Shown here one piece after another: positions 19,614-29,766 of a stretch of 64,000 nucleotides of DNA (position 1 is the first letter of the stretch; each line of letters begins with the position of its first letter). The stretch is taken from positions 1 to 64,000 of the forward strand of contig NZ_JADMLG010000023.1 of assembly GCF_015674855.1 (NCBI RefSeq). The letters are read 5' to 3'. The position numbers and the translations under genes are program-made. The notes beneath the pieces are model-generated. The model saw only the letters and a list, made by a program, of their open reading frames with translations, was not told the DNA's origin and ran no database searches. This stretch comes from Nocardia bovistercoris. GTDB taxonomy: Bacteria > Actinomycetota > Actinomycetes > Mycobacteriales > Mycobacteriaceae.

Positions 19614-20480
19614 TCATCGCCTGCCCTCGGCCACCGCGCGACCCCACGCCTCGGTGACGGCGATGGCGTCCAGCGAGGCGCGCACGTCGTGCACGCGCAC
19701 ACCCCACGCGCCATGCCAGGCGGCCAGCGCCGAAACCGTAGCGGTCGCGGTCTCCCGGCCCGCCGTCGGCCGAGGACCCGACGCGTCCGCGAGCAGCGCG
19801 CCGAGGAACCGCTTGCGCGAAGCGCCGATCAGCAGCGGGAACCCGTCGGCCGCGAGGGTCGGCAAGGCCGCGAGCAACGCCCAGTTGTGCTCGGCGTTCT
19901 TGGCGAAACCCAATCCGGGATCGAGGATCAGCCGCGCCGGATCCACGCCCGCCGCGACGGCGATATCCACCTGCGCCCGCAATTCCGCGCGCACCTCGGC
20001 GACCACGTCGTCGTAGTGATCGGCCGGCCCGGTGTGGCGGTAATCCGCGCCGGCGCGCCAGTGCATGAGAATCCACGGCACGTCGGAGGCCGCGACCACC
20101 TTCACCATATTCGGGTCGGCGCGCCCGCCTGACACGTCGTTCACGGCCGAGACGCCCGCCCCGATGGCCGCCTCGGCGACCTCGGCTCGCATGGTGTCGA
20201 CACTTGTCGGCACACCGGCCTCGACCAGTCCGCGGATCACCGGGACCACACGCGCCGTCTCGGTGACCGGGTCGACGCGCACCGCGCCGGGCCGCGTCGA
20301 CTCGCCGCCCACGTCGATGATGTCCGCGCCGAGCGCGTGCAGTTCGACGCCGTGCGCGACGGCGCGACCGGCGTCGAGGTAGCGCCCGCCGTCGGAAAAG
20401 GAGTCGCTGGTCACGTTCACCACGCCCATCACGACACATCCGCGCCCCGCGCGCGGACCCACCGTCCCGACCCCGGTCAC
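19614..20480 (-). CDS. folP: Dihydropteroate synthase
   Basis: About 288 residues. Joins p-aminobenzoate to the pterin pyrophosphate; the sulfonamide target. TIM-barrel motifs: MGVVNVTSDSFSDGGR, GGESTRPGA, SVDTMRAEVAEAAIGAG, NDVSGG, DPGLGFAKN and GASRKRF. The start is uncertain: GTG at 20480 is nearest to the usual family N-terminus, but the frame is open to an ATG at 20612 that would overlap folE by 47 bp. Confidence 0.94.
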   Translation of the reverse strand: MTGVGTVGPRAGRGCVVMGVVNVTSDSFSDGGRYLDAGRAVAHGVELHALGADIIDVGGESTRPGAVRVDPVTETARVVPVIRGLVEAGVPTSVDTMRAEVAEAAIGAGVSAVNDVSGGRADPNMVKVVAASDVPWILMHWRAGADYRHTGPADHYDDVVAEVRAELRAQVDIAVAAGVDPARLILDPGLGFAKNAEHNWALLAALPTLAADGFPLLIGASRKRFLGALLADASGPRPTAGRETATATVSALAAWHGAWGVRVHDVRASLDAIAVTEAWGRAVAEGRR

Positions 20481-20565
20481 CTCGACACCCGCACGGAATC
20501 CCTCCGCTGCCGCGACACCGCCCGCGGCAGCGACATCGGGCTGATTCTCGGCTGTGACACCGCCC

Positions 20566-21237
20566 TCACTTTCGCAGGATGAGATCGAGCGCCTCGGAGC
20601 GCGAGGCGGCATTCGACTGTAGTAGGCCGCGGACGGCCGAGGTGGTGGTGCTGGCTCCCGGTTTGCGGATGCCGCGCATCGCCATGCACAGGTGTTCGGC
20701 CTCGACCACGACGATCGCGCCGCGCGGATCGAGTTTGCGCATCACCGCGTCGGCGATCTGGCTGGTCAGCCGTTCCTGGACCTGCGGGCGCTTGGCGTAC
20801 AGGTCGACCAGTCTGGCCAGTTTGGACAGTCCGGTGACCCGCCCGTGAGGACCGGGGATGTATCCGACGTGCGCGACGCCGTGGAACGAGACCAGGTGGT
20901 GTTCGCAGGTGGAGTACATCGGGATATCGCGGACCAGCACCAGTTCCTGATGACCTTCGTCGAAGGTGGTGTTCAGGACACTGTCCGGTTCTTCGTAGAG
21001 GCCCGCGAACATCTCGCGATACGCCCGCGCCACCCGGCTCGGTGTGTCGAGCAGGCCGGGTCGGTCCGGGTCCTCGCCGACGGCGATCAACAGTTCGCGG
21101 ATCGCCGCCTCGGCGCGCGGCTGGTCGAAAGGTCTGCCGGTATCGAGTGCGACCAGTCCGGGTGCGGCGGAGCCGTTCTGCCCGGCTCCCTCCGAACCAT
21201 TTCGCGCTTGACCGACGATGTCATGCTTGGCCGACAA
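20566..21237 (-). CDS. folE: GTP cyclohydrolase I
   Basis: 223 residues. First step of folate synthesis. Zinc and catalytic motifs: YSTCEHHLVSFHG, GLSKLARLVD, EAEHLCMAMRG. About 40 N-terminal residues are disordered. The start is TTG with GGAGGTG eleven bases upstream, an example of the rare start codons in this operon. Confidence 0.96.
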   Translation of the reverse strand: MSAKHDIVGQARNGSEGAGQNGSAAPGLVALDTGRPFDQPRAEAAIRELLIAVGEDPDRPGLLDTPSRVARAYREMFAGLYEEPDSVLNTTFDEGHQELVLVRDIPMYSTCEHHLVSFHGVAHVGYIPGPHGRVTGLSKLARLVDLYAKRPQVQERLTSQIADAVMRKLDPRGAIVVVEAEHLCMAMRGIRKPGASTTTSAVRGLLQSNAASRSEALDLILRK

Positions 21238-21396
21238 TCGAGGACACCTCCAAAATCACGGGTGCAGGCAATCGATCGGCACCCCGCTGATCGAGGGTAA
21301 TCGCCACTCGACCACGTTTGTTGTGGGACCCTCGCGTGATCGGTCACACGGGGTCGTCACGAATTCGACGCAGACTGTCCAGAAGTCCTGCGGAAT

Positions 21397-23823
21397 TCAG
21401 TGCCTACCGTTCGGGCCTTCCCATTCGCGGGTATCGGCCTCGCCGTGCTTACCCGAGTCCCCGTGCCGACCCGATTCGCCGTGCCTGCCCTGTTCGCCGT
21501 AGCCGTCACCGTAACCCGGACCGTCGCCATAACCGGCGCCGTCGCCGCCCGCAGCCCGATGGCCCCACGACTGGTTGCCGCCGTTCTGCTCGCCCTGCCA
21601 ACCGCCGCCGTAGCCCGGCTGCCCGGACGGCTGCGGCGTGTCCTCGCGCGGCGGCCAGCCCGGCGCCGACCAACCGGCGGGAGCGCCGTAATCAGGACGC
21701 GATCCGTGCGTCCCACCCTGACGCGGATACGCCGGGGCGGGCTGCGGCAGCGGATATCCGCCACCGGGCGGAGGCGGCACCGGGCGACCGTAGGACGGCT
21801 GCCCCTGATACCCCTCGGGCGGATAACCGTTGCCCGGCGCGGTGGCCGCCGCGGCGGCGGGCAGCGCCACCGGCTCCGGCGGCCAGGTCTCGCCGCGCTC
21901 CGCGGCCAGCTCGCCCGGCGTCTTCACCGGCGGCTTGTCCGAAGGCACGCGGTCGCCGAAATCGTTGAACGCGGTGATCCTCGGGCGCTTCTGCACCGCG
22001 GCGAGCAGCTCCTCGAGCTCCTTGCGGTGCAGGGTCTCCTTCTCCAGCAGCGCCGTTGCCAGCACGTCGAGCACGTCGCGGTATTCGTTGAGGATGGCCC
22101 ATGCCTCGGTGTGCGCGGCCTCGATCAGGTTGCGCACCTCCTCGTCGATGGCGCCCGCGACCTCGTGCGAGTAGTCCGAACTCACGCCCATCGAGCGGCC
22201 GAGGAACGGATCGCCCTGCTCCTGGCCGTAGCGCACAGCGCCGAGACGCGAACTCATGCCGTATTCGGTGACCATGGCGCGGGCGATCTTGGTGGCCTGG
22301 TCGATATCGGAGGACGCGCCGGTGGTCGGCTCGTGGAACACCAGCTCCTCGGCGGCGCGCCCGCCCATCGCCATGACCAGCCGCGCGATCATCTCCGAGC
22401 GCGTCATCAGGCCCTTGTCGTCCTCGGGCACCGTCATCGCGTGACCGCCGGTGCGCCCGCGCGCCAGGATGGTGACCTTGTAGACCGGCTCGATATCCGG
22501 CATGGCCCAGGCCGCGAGGGTGTGTCCGCCCTCGTGGTAGGCGGTGATCTTCTTCTCGTGCTCGCTGATGATGCGGCTCTTGCGGCGCGGACCGCCGATC
22601 ACGCGATCGACCGACTCCTCCAGCGCGTCGCCGGTGATGACCGCGCCGTTCTCGCGCGCGGTGAGCAGCGCCGCCTCGTTGATGACATTGGCCAGATCCG
22701 CACCGGACATGCCGACCGTGCGCTTGGCGAGACCGTCCAGGTCGGCGTCGGTCGAGATCGGCTTGCCTTGGGAATGCACGCGCAGGATCGCCCGGCGGCC
22801 CGCCAGGTCGGGATTGCCGACCGGGATCTGCCGGTCGAAGCGGCCGGGGCGAAGCAGCGCGGGGTCCAGGATGTCGGGGCGGTTGGTGGCGGCGATCAGG
22901 ATGATGCCGGTGCGGTCGCCGAAGCCGTCCATCTCGACCAGCAGCTGGTTGAGGGTCTGCTCGCGCTCGTCGTGGCCGCCGCCGAGTCCGGCGCCGCGCT
23001 GGCGGCCGACCGCGTCGATCTCGTCGACGAAGATGATGCACGGACTGTTCTGCTTGGCCTGTTCGAACAGGTCGCGCACACGCGAGGCGCCGACACCGAC
23101 GAACATCTCGACGAAGTCCGAGCCGGAGATCGTGAAGAACGGCACACCGGCTTCGCCCGCGACCGCGCGCGCCAGCAGCGTCTTACCGGTGCCCGGCGGG
23201 CCGTAGAGCAGCACGCCCTTAGGGATCTTCGCGCCGAGGGCCTGGTAGCGCACCGGATTCTGGAGGAAGTCCTTGATCTCGTAGAGCTCCTCGACCGCCT
23301 CGTCGGCGCCCGCCACATCCGCGAACGTGGTCTTCGGCATGTCCTTGGACAACTGTTTGGCCTTCGACTTGCCGAAGCCCATCATGCCGCCGCGACCACC
23401 GCCCTGCATGCGGGCCATCACGAAGATGAACAGGCCGAGCAGGATCACCATGGGCAGCACGAGCAGCAGGATCTGGGTGAACCAGCTGTCCTGCTTGACG
23501 GCCGTGTCGTACGGCGCGCCGGACTTCTGCACGGCCTGGAAGATCTGGCTCGAGGTCTCGCTGCCGCCCGGATACTTCGTGATGATCTTGGTCTGGCCGC
23601 CGGTGGCGTCGTTGCCGTTGTTCAGCTCGATCCGCAGCTGCTGCTCGCGGTCGTCGATCTGAACCTTCTTGACGTTCTGCTTGTCGTCGAGCTGGCTCAG
23701 CGCCACCGACGTGTCGACGTTCTTCCAGCCGCGCGTGTCGTTGCCGAAATAGCTGAACGCATAGACCACGAGCAGGATGCCCGCGATTATGGCCAGGGTG
23801 CGAAACACAGTCTTGCGGTTCAT
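21397..23823 (-). CDS. ftsH: FtsH membrane AAA+ zinc protease
   Basis: 808 residues. Two transmembrane helices (about 9-27 and 115-137) flank a periplasmic domain. AAA+ domain with Walker A GPPGTGKT near residue 204, SRH region, and the M41 zinc motif HEGGH. After about residue 620 comes a 180-residue Pro/Gly/Tyr-rich tail with HGESGRHGDSGKHG repeats, longer than in E. coli but common in mycolata. ATG chosen to give MNRKTVFRTL; the 23 upstream codons are not conserved. First gene of the fol-pan operon direction, 160 bp before folE. Confidence 0.97.
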   Translation of the reverse strand: MNRKTVFRTLAIIAGILLVVYAFSYFGNDTRGWKNVDTSVALSQLDDKQNVKKVQIDDREQQLRIELNNGNDATGGQTKIITKYPGGSETSSQIFQAVQKSGAPYDTAVKQDSWFTQILLLVLPMVILLGLFIFVMARMQGGGRGGMMGFGKSKAKQLSKDMPKTTFADVAGADEAVEELYEIKDFLQNPVRYQALGAKIPKGVLLYGPPGTGKTLLARAVAGEAGVPFFTISGSDFVEMFVGVGASRVRDLFEQAKQNSPCIIFVDEIDAVGRQRGAGLGGGHDEREQTLNQLLVEMDGFGDRTGIILIAATNRPDILDPALLRPGRFDRQIPVGNPDLAGRRAILRVHSQGKPISTDADLDGLAKRTVGMSGADLANVINEAALLTARENGAVITGDALEESVDRVIGGPRRKSRIISEHEKKITAYHEGGHTLAAWAMPDIEPVYKVTILARGRTGGHAMTVPEDDKGLMTRSEMIARLVMAMGGRAAEELVFHEPTTGASSDIDQATKIARAMVTEYGMSSRLGAVRYGQEQGDPFLGRSMGVSSDYSHEVAGAIDEEVRNLIEAAHTEAWAILNEYRDVLDVLATALLEKETLHRKELEELLAAVQKRPRITAFNDFGDRVPSDKPPVKTPGELAAERGETWPPEPVALPAAAAATAPGNGYPPEGYQGQPSYGRPVPPPPGGGYPLPQPAPAYPRQGGTHGSRPDYGAPAGWSAPGWPPREDTPQPSGQPGYGGGWQGEQNGGNQSWGHRAAGGDGAGYGDGPGYGDGYGEQGRHGESGRHGDSGKHGEADTREWEGPNGRH

Positions 23824-24340
23824 AGAGCGTCGGCCGGGTGGCCAGTCCTTTCCGGTGTCTCCGGTGCTGCCTAGCGCTGCGCTTTCCCACACCCTCGCTC
23901 CCCCGCGTGCGGGTGAGTTTCGGATGCGGACATGCCACGTTACCGCGTACGGTCTACTCGATACATCGCGCAGTTCGGCAGTTGGTGCAGTTCGACAGGT
24001 AAACGGCCGGGGAACGACGGTGGTTCCCGAGATCCTCGCTCCGGTTTACCCCGAGTCGTCACAATCATGGCATGTTCGGCCTATCGTGAGCGACGACACA
24101 ACATCTCGCCGCGGGTGACAACCCGGACGGCGGCACGAAAGGCAGCGGCCACGACACGACGGGCAGCGGCCACGAGGAGGTCAGCGGTATCCCACGCGGC
24201 GGTCACGAAACGGCCATGACGGACCGGGACGGGCGTCCGAGTGCGGCGACGACAAGGTAGCGAGTAATCCCGCCACGCGCGGGTACCAAGGCGGTATCGC
24301 ACACCCGGCGAACTCCGCATCAGACAAGAGCGCAGGGGGT
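23824..24340. other. Divergent intergenic region, no gene supported
   Basis: 517 bp between ftsH and the next plus-strand gene. A 14-bp sequence GGCAGCGGCCACGA occurs twice near 24142 and 24165. No reading frame shows protein-like composition. It must contain the ftsH promoter; I could not pick it with confidence. Confidence 0.4.
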
Positions 24341-25285
24341 ATGGACATAGTCGAGCTACGGACACCCACAGCGATAGTGCGGCACGGCCGAGGGCGTTTG
24401 ATCGTCCTGCGTCCGGGCAGCGAAGGCGAGCGCGTGCTCGATGTGCCGGTGACCGATCTGCTGAAGGTCAGGTTGAGCAGGCGCGCCGACGACGCGGTCG
24501 TGATCGAGATCTACCTGCGCTACCCCACCCCGGTCCTGACCGGCGTGCCCGCCGACCGCACCCCGCTGCCTGTGCTCATCGCCGAGCACGACGTGCCTGC
24601 GGCAGCGGAGATCGTCGAGCGGATCAACAGCCAGATCCTGGCCGGTCAGCGCATCGACGTGACCGCTCCCGACCTGAATCCGCCCGCACCGACCTGGGCC
24701 GAGTCCGGGCCGACCCGCGCCGACGTCGAGCGTGCGGCGCAGCGGATGTCGCAGCGGCGTGACACCGGCGGCGCGGTCACCGCGCTGAACCGCTACGTCA
24801 CCGCCGAGGAATACGTGCTGGAGACCGCGGTCGCCATCGCGCATTCGCCGGTCGGCGGCGGACTCGGTCTGCTCGCCGCGACCACCGAGCGGCTGCTGTT
24901 CATCTCCCTCGACCCCGACGACCCCTTCGCCCACGAACTGCCGATCCCGGCGGTGCTGTGGGCGCGGACCACCGAGGGTGCGCCGTCGGCGCCGGGCGAG
25001 GTCGGCGCGCGTGGCCAATCCGGCATGGACGTGCACGACGGCAACATCACCCTGCATTTCTCGGGGGCCGAACGCGCCGATATCGACAGGGTCACCTGCG
25101 CGGTGAATTTCGCGGTGCGCCGCGATTCCGCCGACGGCGCCGCCGGACCGGCCGATCCCGGTGTGGCGCAACTGTATTCGGAGTGGGAACTGCTGGTCGA
25201 GCGGCATTCGCTCGGCATGGTCGACGACGCGCAGTTCCAGCGTTACGGCCGCGGCATCCTGCGGTCGCTGCCCGACGGCGGATGA
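24341..25285 (+). CDS. Conserved hypothetical protein with SHOCT-like C-terminus
   Basis: 314 residues, soluble, no recognised enzyme motif. Residues 1-100 are beta-rich; a central part (165-260) resembles a PH-like fold (LGLLAATTERLLFISLD). The end, ELLVERHSLGMVDDAQFQRYGRGIL, is like the short oligomerisation SHOCT motif. Convergent with the DUF1266 gene through a strong terminator. Function unknown. Confidence 0.75.
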   Translation: MDIVELRTPTAIVRHGRGRLIVLRPGSEGERVLDVPVTDLLKVRLSRRADDAVVIEIYLRYPTPVLTGVPADRTPLPVLIAEHDVPAAAEIVERINSQILAGQRIDVTAPDLNPPAPTWAESGPTRADVERAAQRMSQRRDTGGAVTALNRYVTAEEYVLETAVAIAHSPVGGGLGLLAATTERLLFISLDPDDPFAHELPIPAVLWARTTEGAPSAPGEVGARGQSGMDVHDGNITLHFSGAERADIDRVTCAVNFAVRRDSADGAAGPADPGVAQLYSEWELLVERHSLGMVDDAQFQRYGRGILRSLPDGG

Positions 25286-25287
25286 GC

Positions 25288-25316
25288 CGGTGGCGGCGGA
25301 CGAACCGCCGCCACCG
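25288..25316. terminator. Bidirectional terminator
   Basis: Perfect 12-bp stem CGGTGGCGGCGG with a 5-nt loop between convergent genes. Confidence 0.75.
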
Positions 25317-25324
25317 CGACCCGT

Positions 25325-26146
25325 TCAGGCGTCGTTGAGAGCGACCCGCCTCCACGGGCTCGTCGGGCGCAGCCACAGCCGCAGCAACTCCATACGGCGG
25401 TCGACGCCACCGTTCTTGAGTTCGGCGAGGTCCTCGCACGCCTGCCAGTAGGTCCAGCCCGCCAGGTAGGCGTCGCCGAACTGACGCCAGTTGCGGTACT
25501 TGCGCTGCGCGAGCGGCAGCGCCCGCATCAGGTAGCTCCACGCGGCGTCGGATTCGAGGTAGCCCGCGGTGAACGCCATCCGCGCCACCGCGACCACACG
25601 GGCCAGATCCCAGGCGTGGATGTCGCTGGGCAGCGGGCGTGCCAGGTGTTCGGTGAATCCGATCTTGATGGCTTGGGACCAGATGTCGTAGTCGCGGACC
25701 AGCGCCTCGGGATTGTCCATGCCGCGGAAGGAGCCGACCTGCCGCAGGAACGCGCGGTGCCGGTCGGCGCGCTCGCCGAAGCGGTCGCGTTCGCTGGCGT
25801 TGATGGAGGCCATCACCAGGGGATGCACCAGCGCGTACAGGGGCGCGTGCATGCCCTCGAGCAGCTGTTCCATCGAAGCCTGCGCCTCGGTGCCGTCGGT
25901 GATGCCCCAGGCGCCGGTGAGGGTATCGATGGCGAGTTCACGCCGGTCGCCGAGCGGGTGTTCGCGTTCGGGCCCGAGCAGCAGGGCGTCGTGGAAGGCG
26001 TCCCAGCGAGTGGAGTAGAAACCACCGAGGGCGAGCGAGCGCAATTCGTCGTCGGATATCGCCGCTCCCGACCAATGGTCTTCTTCCCTCTTGTCCAGCT
26101 CTTCGTAGGGGAAGGTGGTCAACGGGGGTACACCGCGGGCTGGCAT
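25325..26146 (-). CDS. DUF1266 domain protein
   Basis: 273 residues. The C-terminal two thirds match DUF1266: IHAWDLARVVAVARMAFTAGYL followed by AWSYLMRALPLAQRKYRNWRQFGDAYLAGWTYW. Such proteins occur near secretion or toxin-related loci in other bacteria, but no such genes are nearby. Function unknown. Confidence 0.78.
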   Translation of the reverse strand: MPARGVPPLTTFPYEELDKREEDHWSGAAISDDELRSLALGGFYSTRWDAFHDALLLGPEREHPLGDRRELAIDTLTGAWGITDGTEAQASMEQLLEGMHAPLYALVHPLVMASINASERDRFGERADRHRAFLRQVGSFRGMDNPEALVRDYDIWSQAIKIGFTEHLARPLPSDIHAWDLARVVAVARMAFTAGYLESDAAWSYLMRALPLAQRKYRNWRQFGDAYLAGWTYWQACEDLAELKNGGVDRRMELLRLWLRPTSPWRRVALNDA

Positions 26147-26276
26147 GGCATCGATTGTTCCCCATCTACCCGTCCCGGGTCACGGTTGTCGCGGATGCGC
26201 CGATTTCGGCGCGGAATTTTCATACAGTCGCAAACTTGTCCTGCCGTATCGCATATTCGAGGACTAATCTGCACCC

Positions 26277-26522
26277 ATGCGTGACAACATCACCCTTCTG
26301 CGTGGTCTGGAACCTGCCGCTACCGAGCAGGAAATCTACGCCGCCGCACTACAGTACGTGCGGACGGTCGGTGGTGTCTCCGGCCTGAGCACCGCGACCA
26401 AGGCCGCCGTCGACAAGGCGGTCACCGCGATCGCGGCGGCCACAACCCAACTACTCGCGGACCTGCCGAGCCACCCGACGCCATCGGCCGCGGATTCCCC
26501 GCTGCGCACCGGCTCCGACTAG
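26277..26522 (+). CDS. DUF2277 small protein
   Basis: 81 residues. The family signature is clear: N-terminal M-x-x-NI-x-x-L, then EPAATEQEIYAAALQYVRTVGG, and AVDKAVTAIAAATTQLL. Most members begin MCRNI with a conserved cysteine; here residue 2 is Arg and residue 3 Asp, so the Cys is absent. Function unknown. Confidence 0.85.
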   Translation: MRDNITLLRGLEPAATEQEIYAAALQYVRTVGGVSGLSTATKAAVDKAVTAIAAATTQLLADLPSHPTPSAADSPLRTGSD

Positions 26523-26592
26523 CGGTATTCCGACAGCGCATTCAGGACCCCGGATTTTCCGGGGCGACATTCCCGACGCCGCGCCGACTTTC

Positions 26593-27963
26593 TCACGGCA
26601 GCGCGTCGAGTCCGTAGGCATCCACACAGGCCAACGCAATTTCCAGGGGCAGACCGCGCTGTTCGATCGAATGCCCGAGCAGCTCCTCGATGCGCTGAAT
26701 CCGGTAGCGCACCGTGTTCTTGTGAACTCCGAGCATTTTCGCGGCGCCCTCGGGACTGCGATGTGCCGACAGATAAGCGTGTAGCGTCTCGCGCAGCCGC
26801 GCCGCATTGGCGTCACGGCCCGCGAGCGCGCGCAATTCCCTGGTGACGAGTCCGCGCATGGCCGCCTCGTCGGAACCCGCCAGATAGGCGATCTCGACCG
26901 CGCGGTACGCGGTCACCCTCGATTCCCGCGCAGGCCCGCGCTCGGCCACCTGACGCGCCGCCATCGCCTCCCGATGACTGTCCCGAAACCCCGCGACCTG
27001 CGCGGCGGGCACCCCGAATGCGACCCGCACCGGCGCCTCGACCGCGCCGAACGCGAGCCGTTGCACCGCGGCCGCGGCGGTCAGGTCGGCGGCTAGCACC
27101 GCGTCGTCGAAACCGATCCATACCCACATGCCGCCGGAACCCGACGGCAGGGTCAGCACCCGCGCGCTGCCGAGCGCACCGGCCAACCTGGTCGCGGTGC
27201 GTTCGAGCAGGCCGAGCATCTCCCCGTCCTGGCCGGGTTCGTTGGCCCACAGCACGCAGGCCAGGTGGTGTTGGGACAGCCGGTAGCCCAGGCGCGTCGA
27301 CGCCTGCTCGATATCGAGGTCGTCGCCCGCGAGGATCGCGTGCACGGTCTCGGTGCGGCGGTTCAGCGCGGCGCGCAGCACGCGTTCACGCTCGGCCATG
27401 TAGGTGTCGGTGAGCCGCTCCACCGACATGCTCACCCATTTGGTGGCGCGATCGAACAGCCGGAGCATGATCGCGCGCTCGAGTTCCGGCGGCGGCCTGC
27501 GCTCGTCCACGGCGTCGGTCATGTACTCGAGGACCGCGTCCATGCCCGCGTGGTAGGTCCGCAGCAGCACCCGCAGTTCGTAGCCACGTCGCGCGATGGT
27601 GCGCGCCAGGGTGTGCGCATCCTCGGGCAGGACGAATTCGAATGTGTCCGAGGTCAGGACGCCGAGCATGGCGCGGCCCTGTGAGCGGGTGCTCGCGGCG
27701 AGGTCGCGGCGCATGTCGCGGTCGGCGAGTTCGGGTACGCGGGCCACGATGGCGCCGTCGATGCGGGCCACGACGCGGTCGAGGGTTTCGGCGCGCATGG
27801 TCTCGTAGGCGTAGTCGGTGAGCCAGTCCCGCACCTCGTCGCTTTCGGGTCCGACGCGCTCCGGTGCCACCGCCATCGCCGATAACCCTTTCCCTCGCCT
27901 GCCGGTCGCGCGCGGCGACATGCTTTGTATCCCGAACACAAATTCATCGAGTTTCATTGACAT
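26593..27963 (-). CDS. PucR-family transcriptional regulator
   Basis: Up to 456 residues. Central sensor-like region and a C-terminal PucR HTH (LHAYLSAHRSPEGAAKML, GVHKNTVRYRIQRIEELLG). Divergent from a semialdehyde dehydrogenase with 77 bp between outer starts, so it probably controls that gene in response to a metabolite. An internal ATG at 27876 (MAVAPE) is an alternative start; the first 29 residues have no family features. Confidence 0.85.
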   Translation of the reverse strand: MSMKLDEFVFGIQSMSPRATGRRGKGLSAMAVAPERVGPESDEVRDWLTDYAYETMRAETLDRVVARIDGAIVARVPELADRDMRRDLAASTRSQGRAMLGVLTSDTFEFVLPEDAHTLARTIARRGYELRVLLRTYHAGMDAVLEYMTDAVDERRPPPELERAIMLRLFDRATKWVSMSVERLTDTYMAERERVLRAALNRRTETVHAILAGDDLDIEQASTRLGYRLSQHHLACVLWANEPGQDGEMLGLLERTATRLAGALGSARVLTLPSGSGGMWVWIGFDDAVLAADLTAAAAVQRLAFGAVEAPVRVAFGVPAAQVAGFRDSHREAMAARQVAERGPARESRVTAYRAVEIAYLAGSDEAAMRGLVTRELRALAGRDANAARLRETLHAYLSAHRSPEGAAKMLGVHKNTVRYRIQRIEELLGHSIEQRGLPLEIALACVDAYGLDALP

Positions 27964-28040
27964 AACGGGCCAAGAAACTCCTCGACGATTGTGCCACGAT
28001 CATAGAATAGTGAGCTGATTCACACGTGGGAGAACGAGCA

Positions 28041-29606
28041 GTGACCGATACCGAGCGGGTGCGCGCCGCCGAAGCGGCCGTCATCGAGGTGCGCAATCCC
28101 GGAACCGGCGCGATCGTCGGCGCCGTGACCGACCACACCGCCGACGACGTCGCGGCCGCCGTGCGCGAATTGCGGCTCTTCCAACCGGAATGGGAGGCCA
28201 TCGGCGCCGACGGCCGCAAGCAATGGCTGCTGAAACTCCAGGACTGGCTGCTCGACAACACCGAACACCTGGCGGACGTACTCCAGTCCGAGACCTCGAA
28301 ACCGCGCGCCGACGCGCTCATCGACCCGACCTTCGGCGCCGACGTCACCGGCTACTACGCCCGCCGCGCCGCGAAATTCCTCGCCGACGACCACCCGTCG
28401 CCGCACAGCCCGCTGGCCAGGGTCAAGAAACTGACCACCGCCTACCGACCGTATCCGGTGGTCGGCGTGATCACCCCGTGGAACTTCCCGCTCGCCATGC
28501 CGATCATGGACGTGATCCCGGCGCTCGCGGCGGGCGCCGCGGTGGTGCTCAAACCCTCCGAGGTGACCCCGCTCTCGGCGCTCGAACTCGCGCGCGGCTG
28601 GGCCGAGATCGGCGCGCCGCCGGTCTTCGCGGTGCTCACCGGCGGCGGCGCCACGGGTGCGGCCGTGGTCGACAACGCCGACTACATCCAGTTCACCGGG
28701 TCGACCGCGACGGGTCGGCGGATCGCGGCGGCCTGCGTCGAGCGACTCGTCCCGTACAGCCTCGAACTCGGCGGCAAGGATCCGGCCATCGTGCTCGCCG
28801 ACGCCGACATCGACCGCGCCGCGCACGGCATCGCCTTCGGCGGCATGTTCAACGCCGGACAGGTGTGCATCTCGGTGGAGCGCGTCTACGTGGAAGCTCC
28901 CGTCTACGACGAGTTCGTCGCGAAGTTGACCGAGAACGTGAAGGCGCTGCGCCAAGGCATCGACGGGCGCGGCCTGAACCACGACGTGGGCGCGCTCGCC
29001 AACGAGAACCAGGTCCGAATCGTGCAGCGGCACGTGGACGAGGCCGTCGCCGCGGGCGCCAGGGTGTTGACCGGCGGCAAACGCACCGGAGAAGGCACCT
29101 TCTTCGAACCGACCGTGCTGGTCGACGTGCACCAAGGCATGTCGTGCGTGGCCGAGGAGACCTTCGGCCCGACCCTGCCGGTGCTGCGGGTGGCCGACGA
29201 GGACGAGGCCGTCCGGTTGGCCAACGATTCCGTCTACGGGCTCTCGGCGTCGGTGTGGACCGGGGACAAGGACCGCGGCGAGCGCATCGCGCGGCGGTTG
29301 AACGCGGGCGCGGTCAATATCAACGACGTGTTCGCCAACCTGTTCTCCTACGCGCTGCCCATGGGTGGCTGGGGTCAGTCCGGGGTCGGCGCGCGCTGGG
29401 GCGGCGCGAGCGGTGTCCGCAAATACTGCCGCCAGCAGGCCATCACCAAGCCGATTCTGCCGACGCAGCGCAAGGAGCTGTTCTGGTATCCGGTGAAGCC
29501 GTCGAATCTGTTGATCGCGCTCGGGGCGATGCGAGCCGCGGGTGCGCGCGGACTGCGCCGGGTCGATCTGCCCGCGCTGCTGAAGTCGACCGGGCACCGG
29601 GGATGA
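28041..29606 (+). CDS. NAD(P)-dependent aldehyde (succinate-semialdehyde type) dehydrogenase
   Basis: 521 residues, aldehyde dehydrogenase superfamily. Cofactor and catalytic motifs: PWNFPLAMPIMDVIPALAAG, FTGSTATG, ELGGKDPAIV with the general base Glu, and FNAGQVCISVERVY with the nucleophilic Cys. Overall resembles actinobacterial GabD2 by eye. The GTG at 28041 has GGGAGA at proper spacing; a GTG 15 bp upstream is also in frame. Divergent PucR regulator suggests induction by an aldehyde, GABA or polyamine-derived substrate (inference). Confidence 0.9.
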   Translation: MTDTERVRAAEAAVIEVRNPGTGAIVGAVTDHTADDVAAAVRELRLFQPEWEAIGADGRKQWLLKLQDWLLDNTEHLADVLQSETSKPRADALIDPTFGADVTGYYARRAAKFLADDHPSPHSPLARVKKLTTAYRPYPVVGVITPWNFPLAMPIMDVIPALAAGAAVVLKPSEVTPLSALELARGWAEIGAPPVFAVLTGGGATGAAVVDNADYIQFTGSTATGRRIAAACVERLVPYSLELGGKDPAIVLADADIDRAAHGIAFGGMFNAGQVCISVERVYVEAPVYDEFVAKLTENVKALRQGIDGRGLNHDVGALANENQVRIVQRHVDEAVAAGARVLTGGKRTGEGTFFEPTVLVDVHQGMSCVAEETFGPTLPVLRVADEDEAVRLANDSVYGLSASVWTGDKDRGERIARRLNAGAVNINDVFANLFSYALPMGGWGQSGVGARWGGASGVRKYCRQQAITKPILPTQRKELFWYPVKPSNLLIALGAMRAAGARGLRRVDLPALLKSTGHRG

Positions 29607-29750
29607 GCGCGGCCCCGACGAGGTTGTCGTCATCGGTGGCGGGCGCGCGTCATCGGCCTGAGGACTACGCCGCGCGGTCTTCCCGATCGGCGATACCGAC
29701 GGGTGCCGAACTCGGCTGAATCGCCGCCGTCACAGACACGCAAACTTTTT

Positions 29751-29766
29751 TGTGACTGAAATCACA
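29751..29766. promoter_or_regulatory. CRP/GlxR-type binding site
   Basis: TGTGACTGAAATCACA matches the TGTGA-N6-TCACA consensus exactly. A degenerate second copy (TGTGTTCAGGATCACC, two mismatches) follows at 29772-29787. Located 313 bp upstream of the LysR gene. Probably bound by the cAMP receptor protein; target gene unclear. Confidence 0.65.

Noticed and set aside
21400..23874. 824-codon open frame on the plus strand opposite ftsH
   Set aside because: Mirror frame of a high-GC gene; His/Arg/Leu-rich with no domain.
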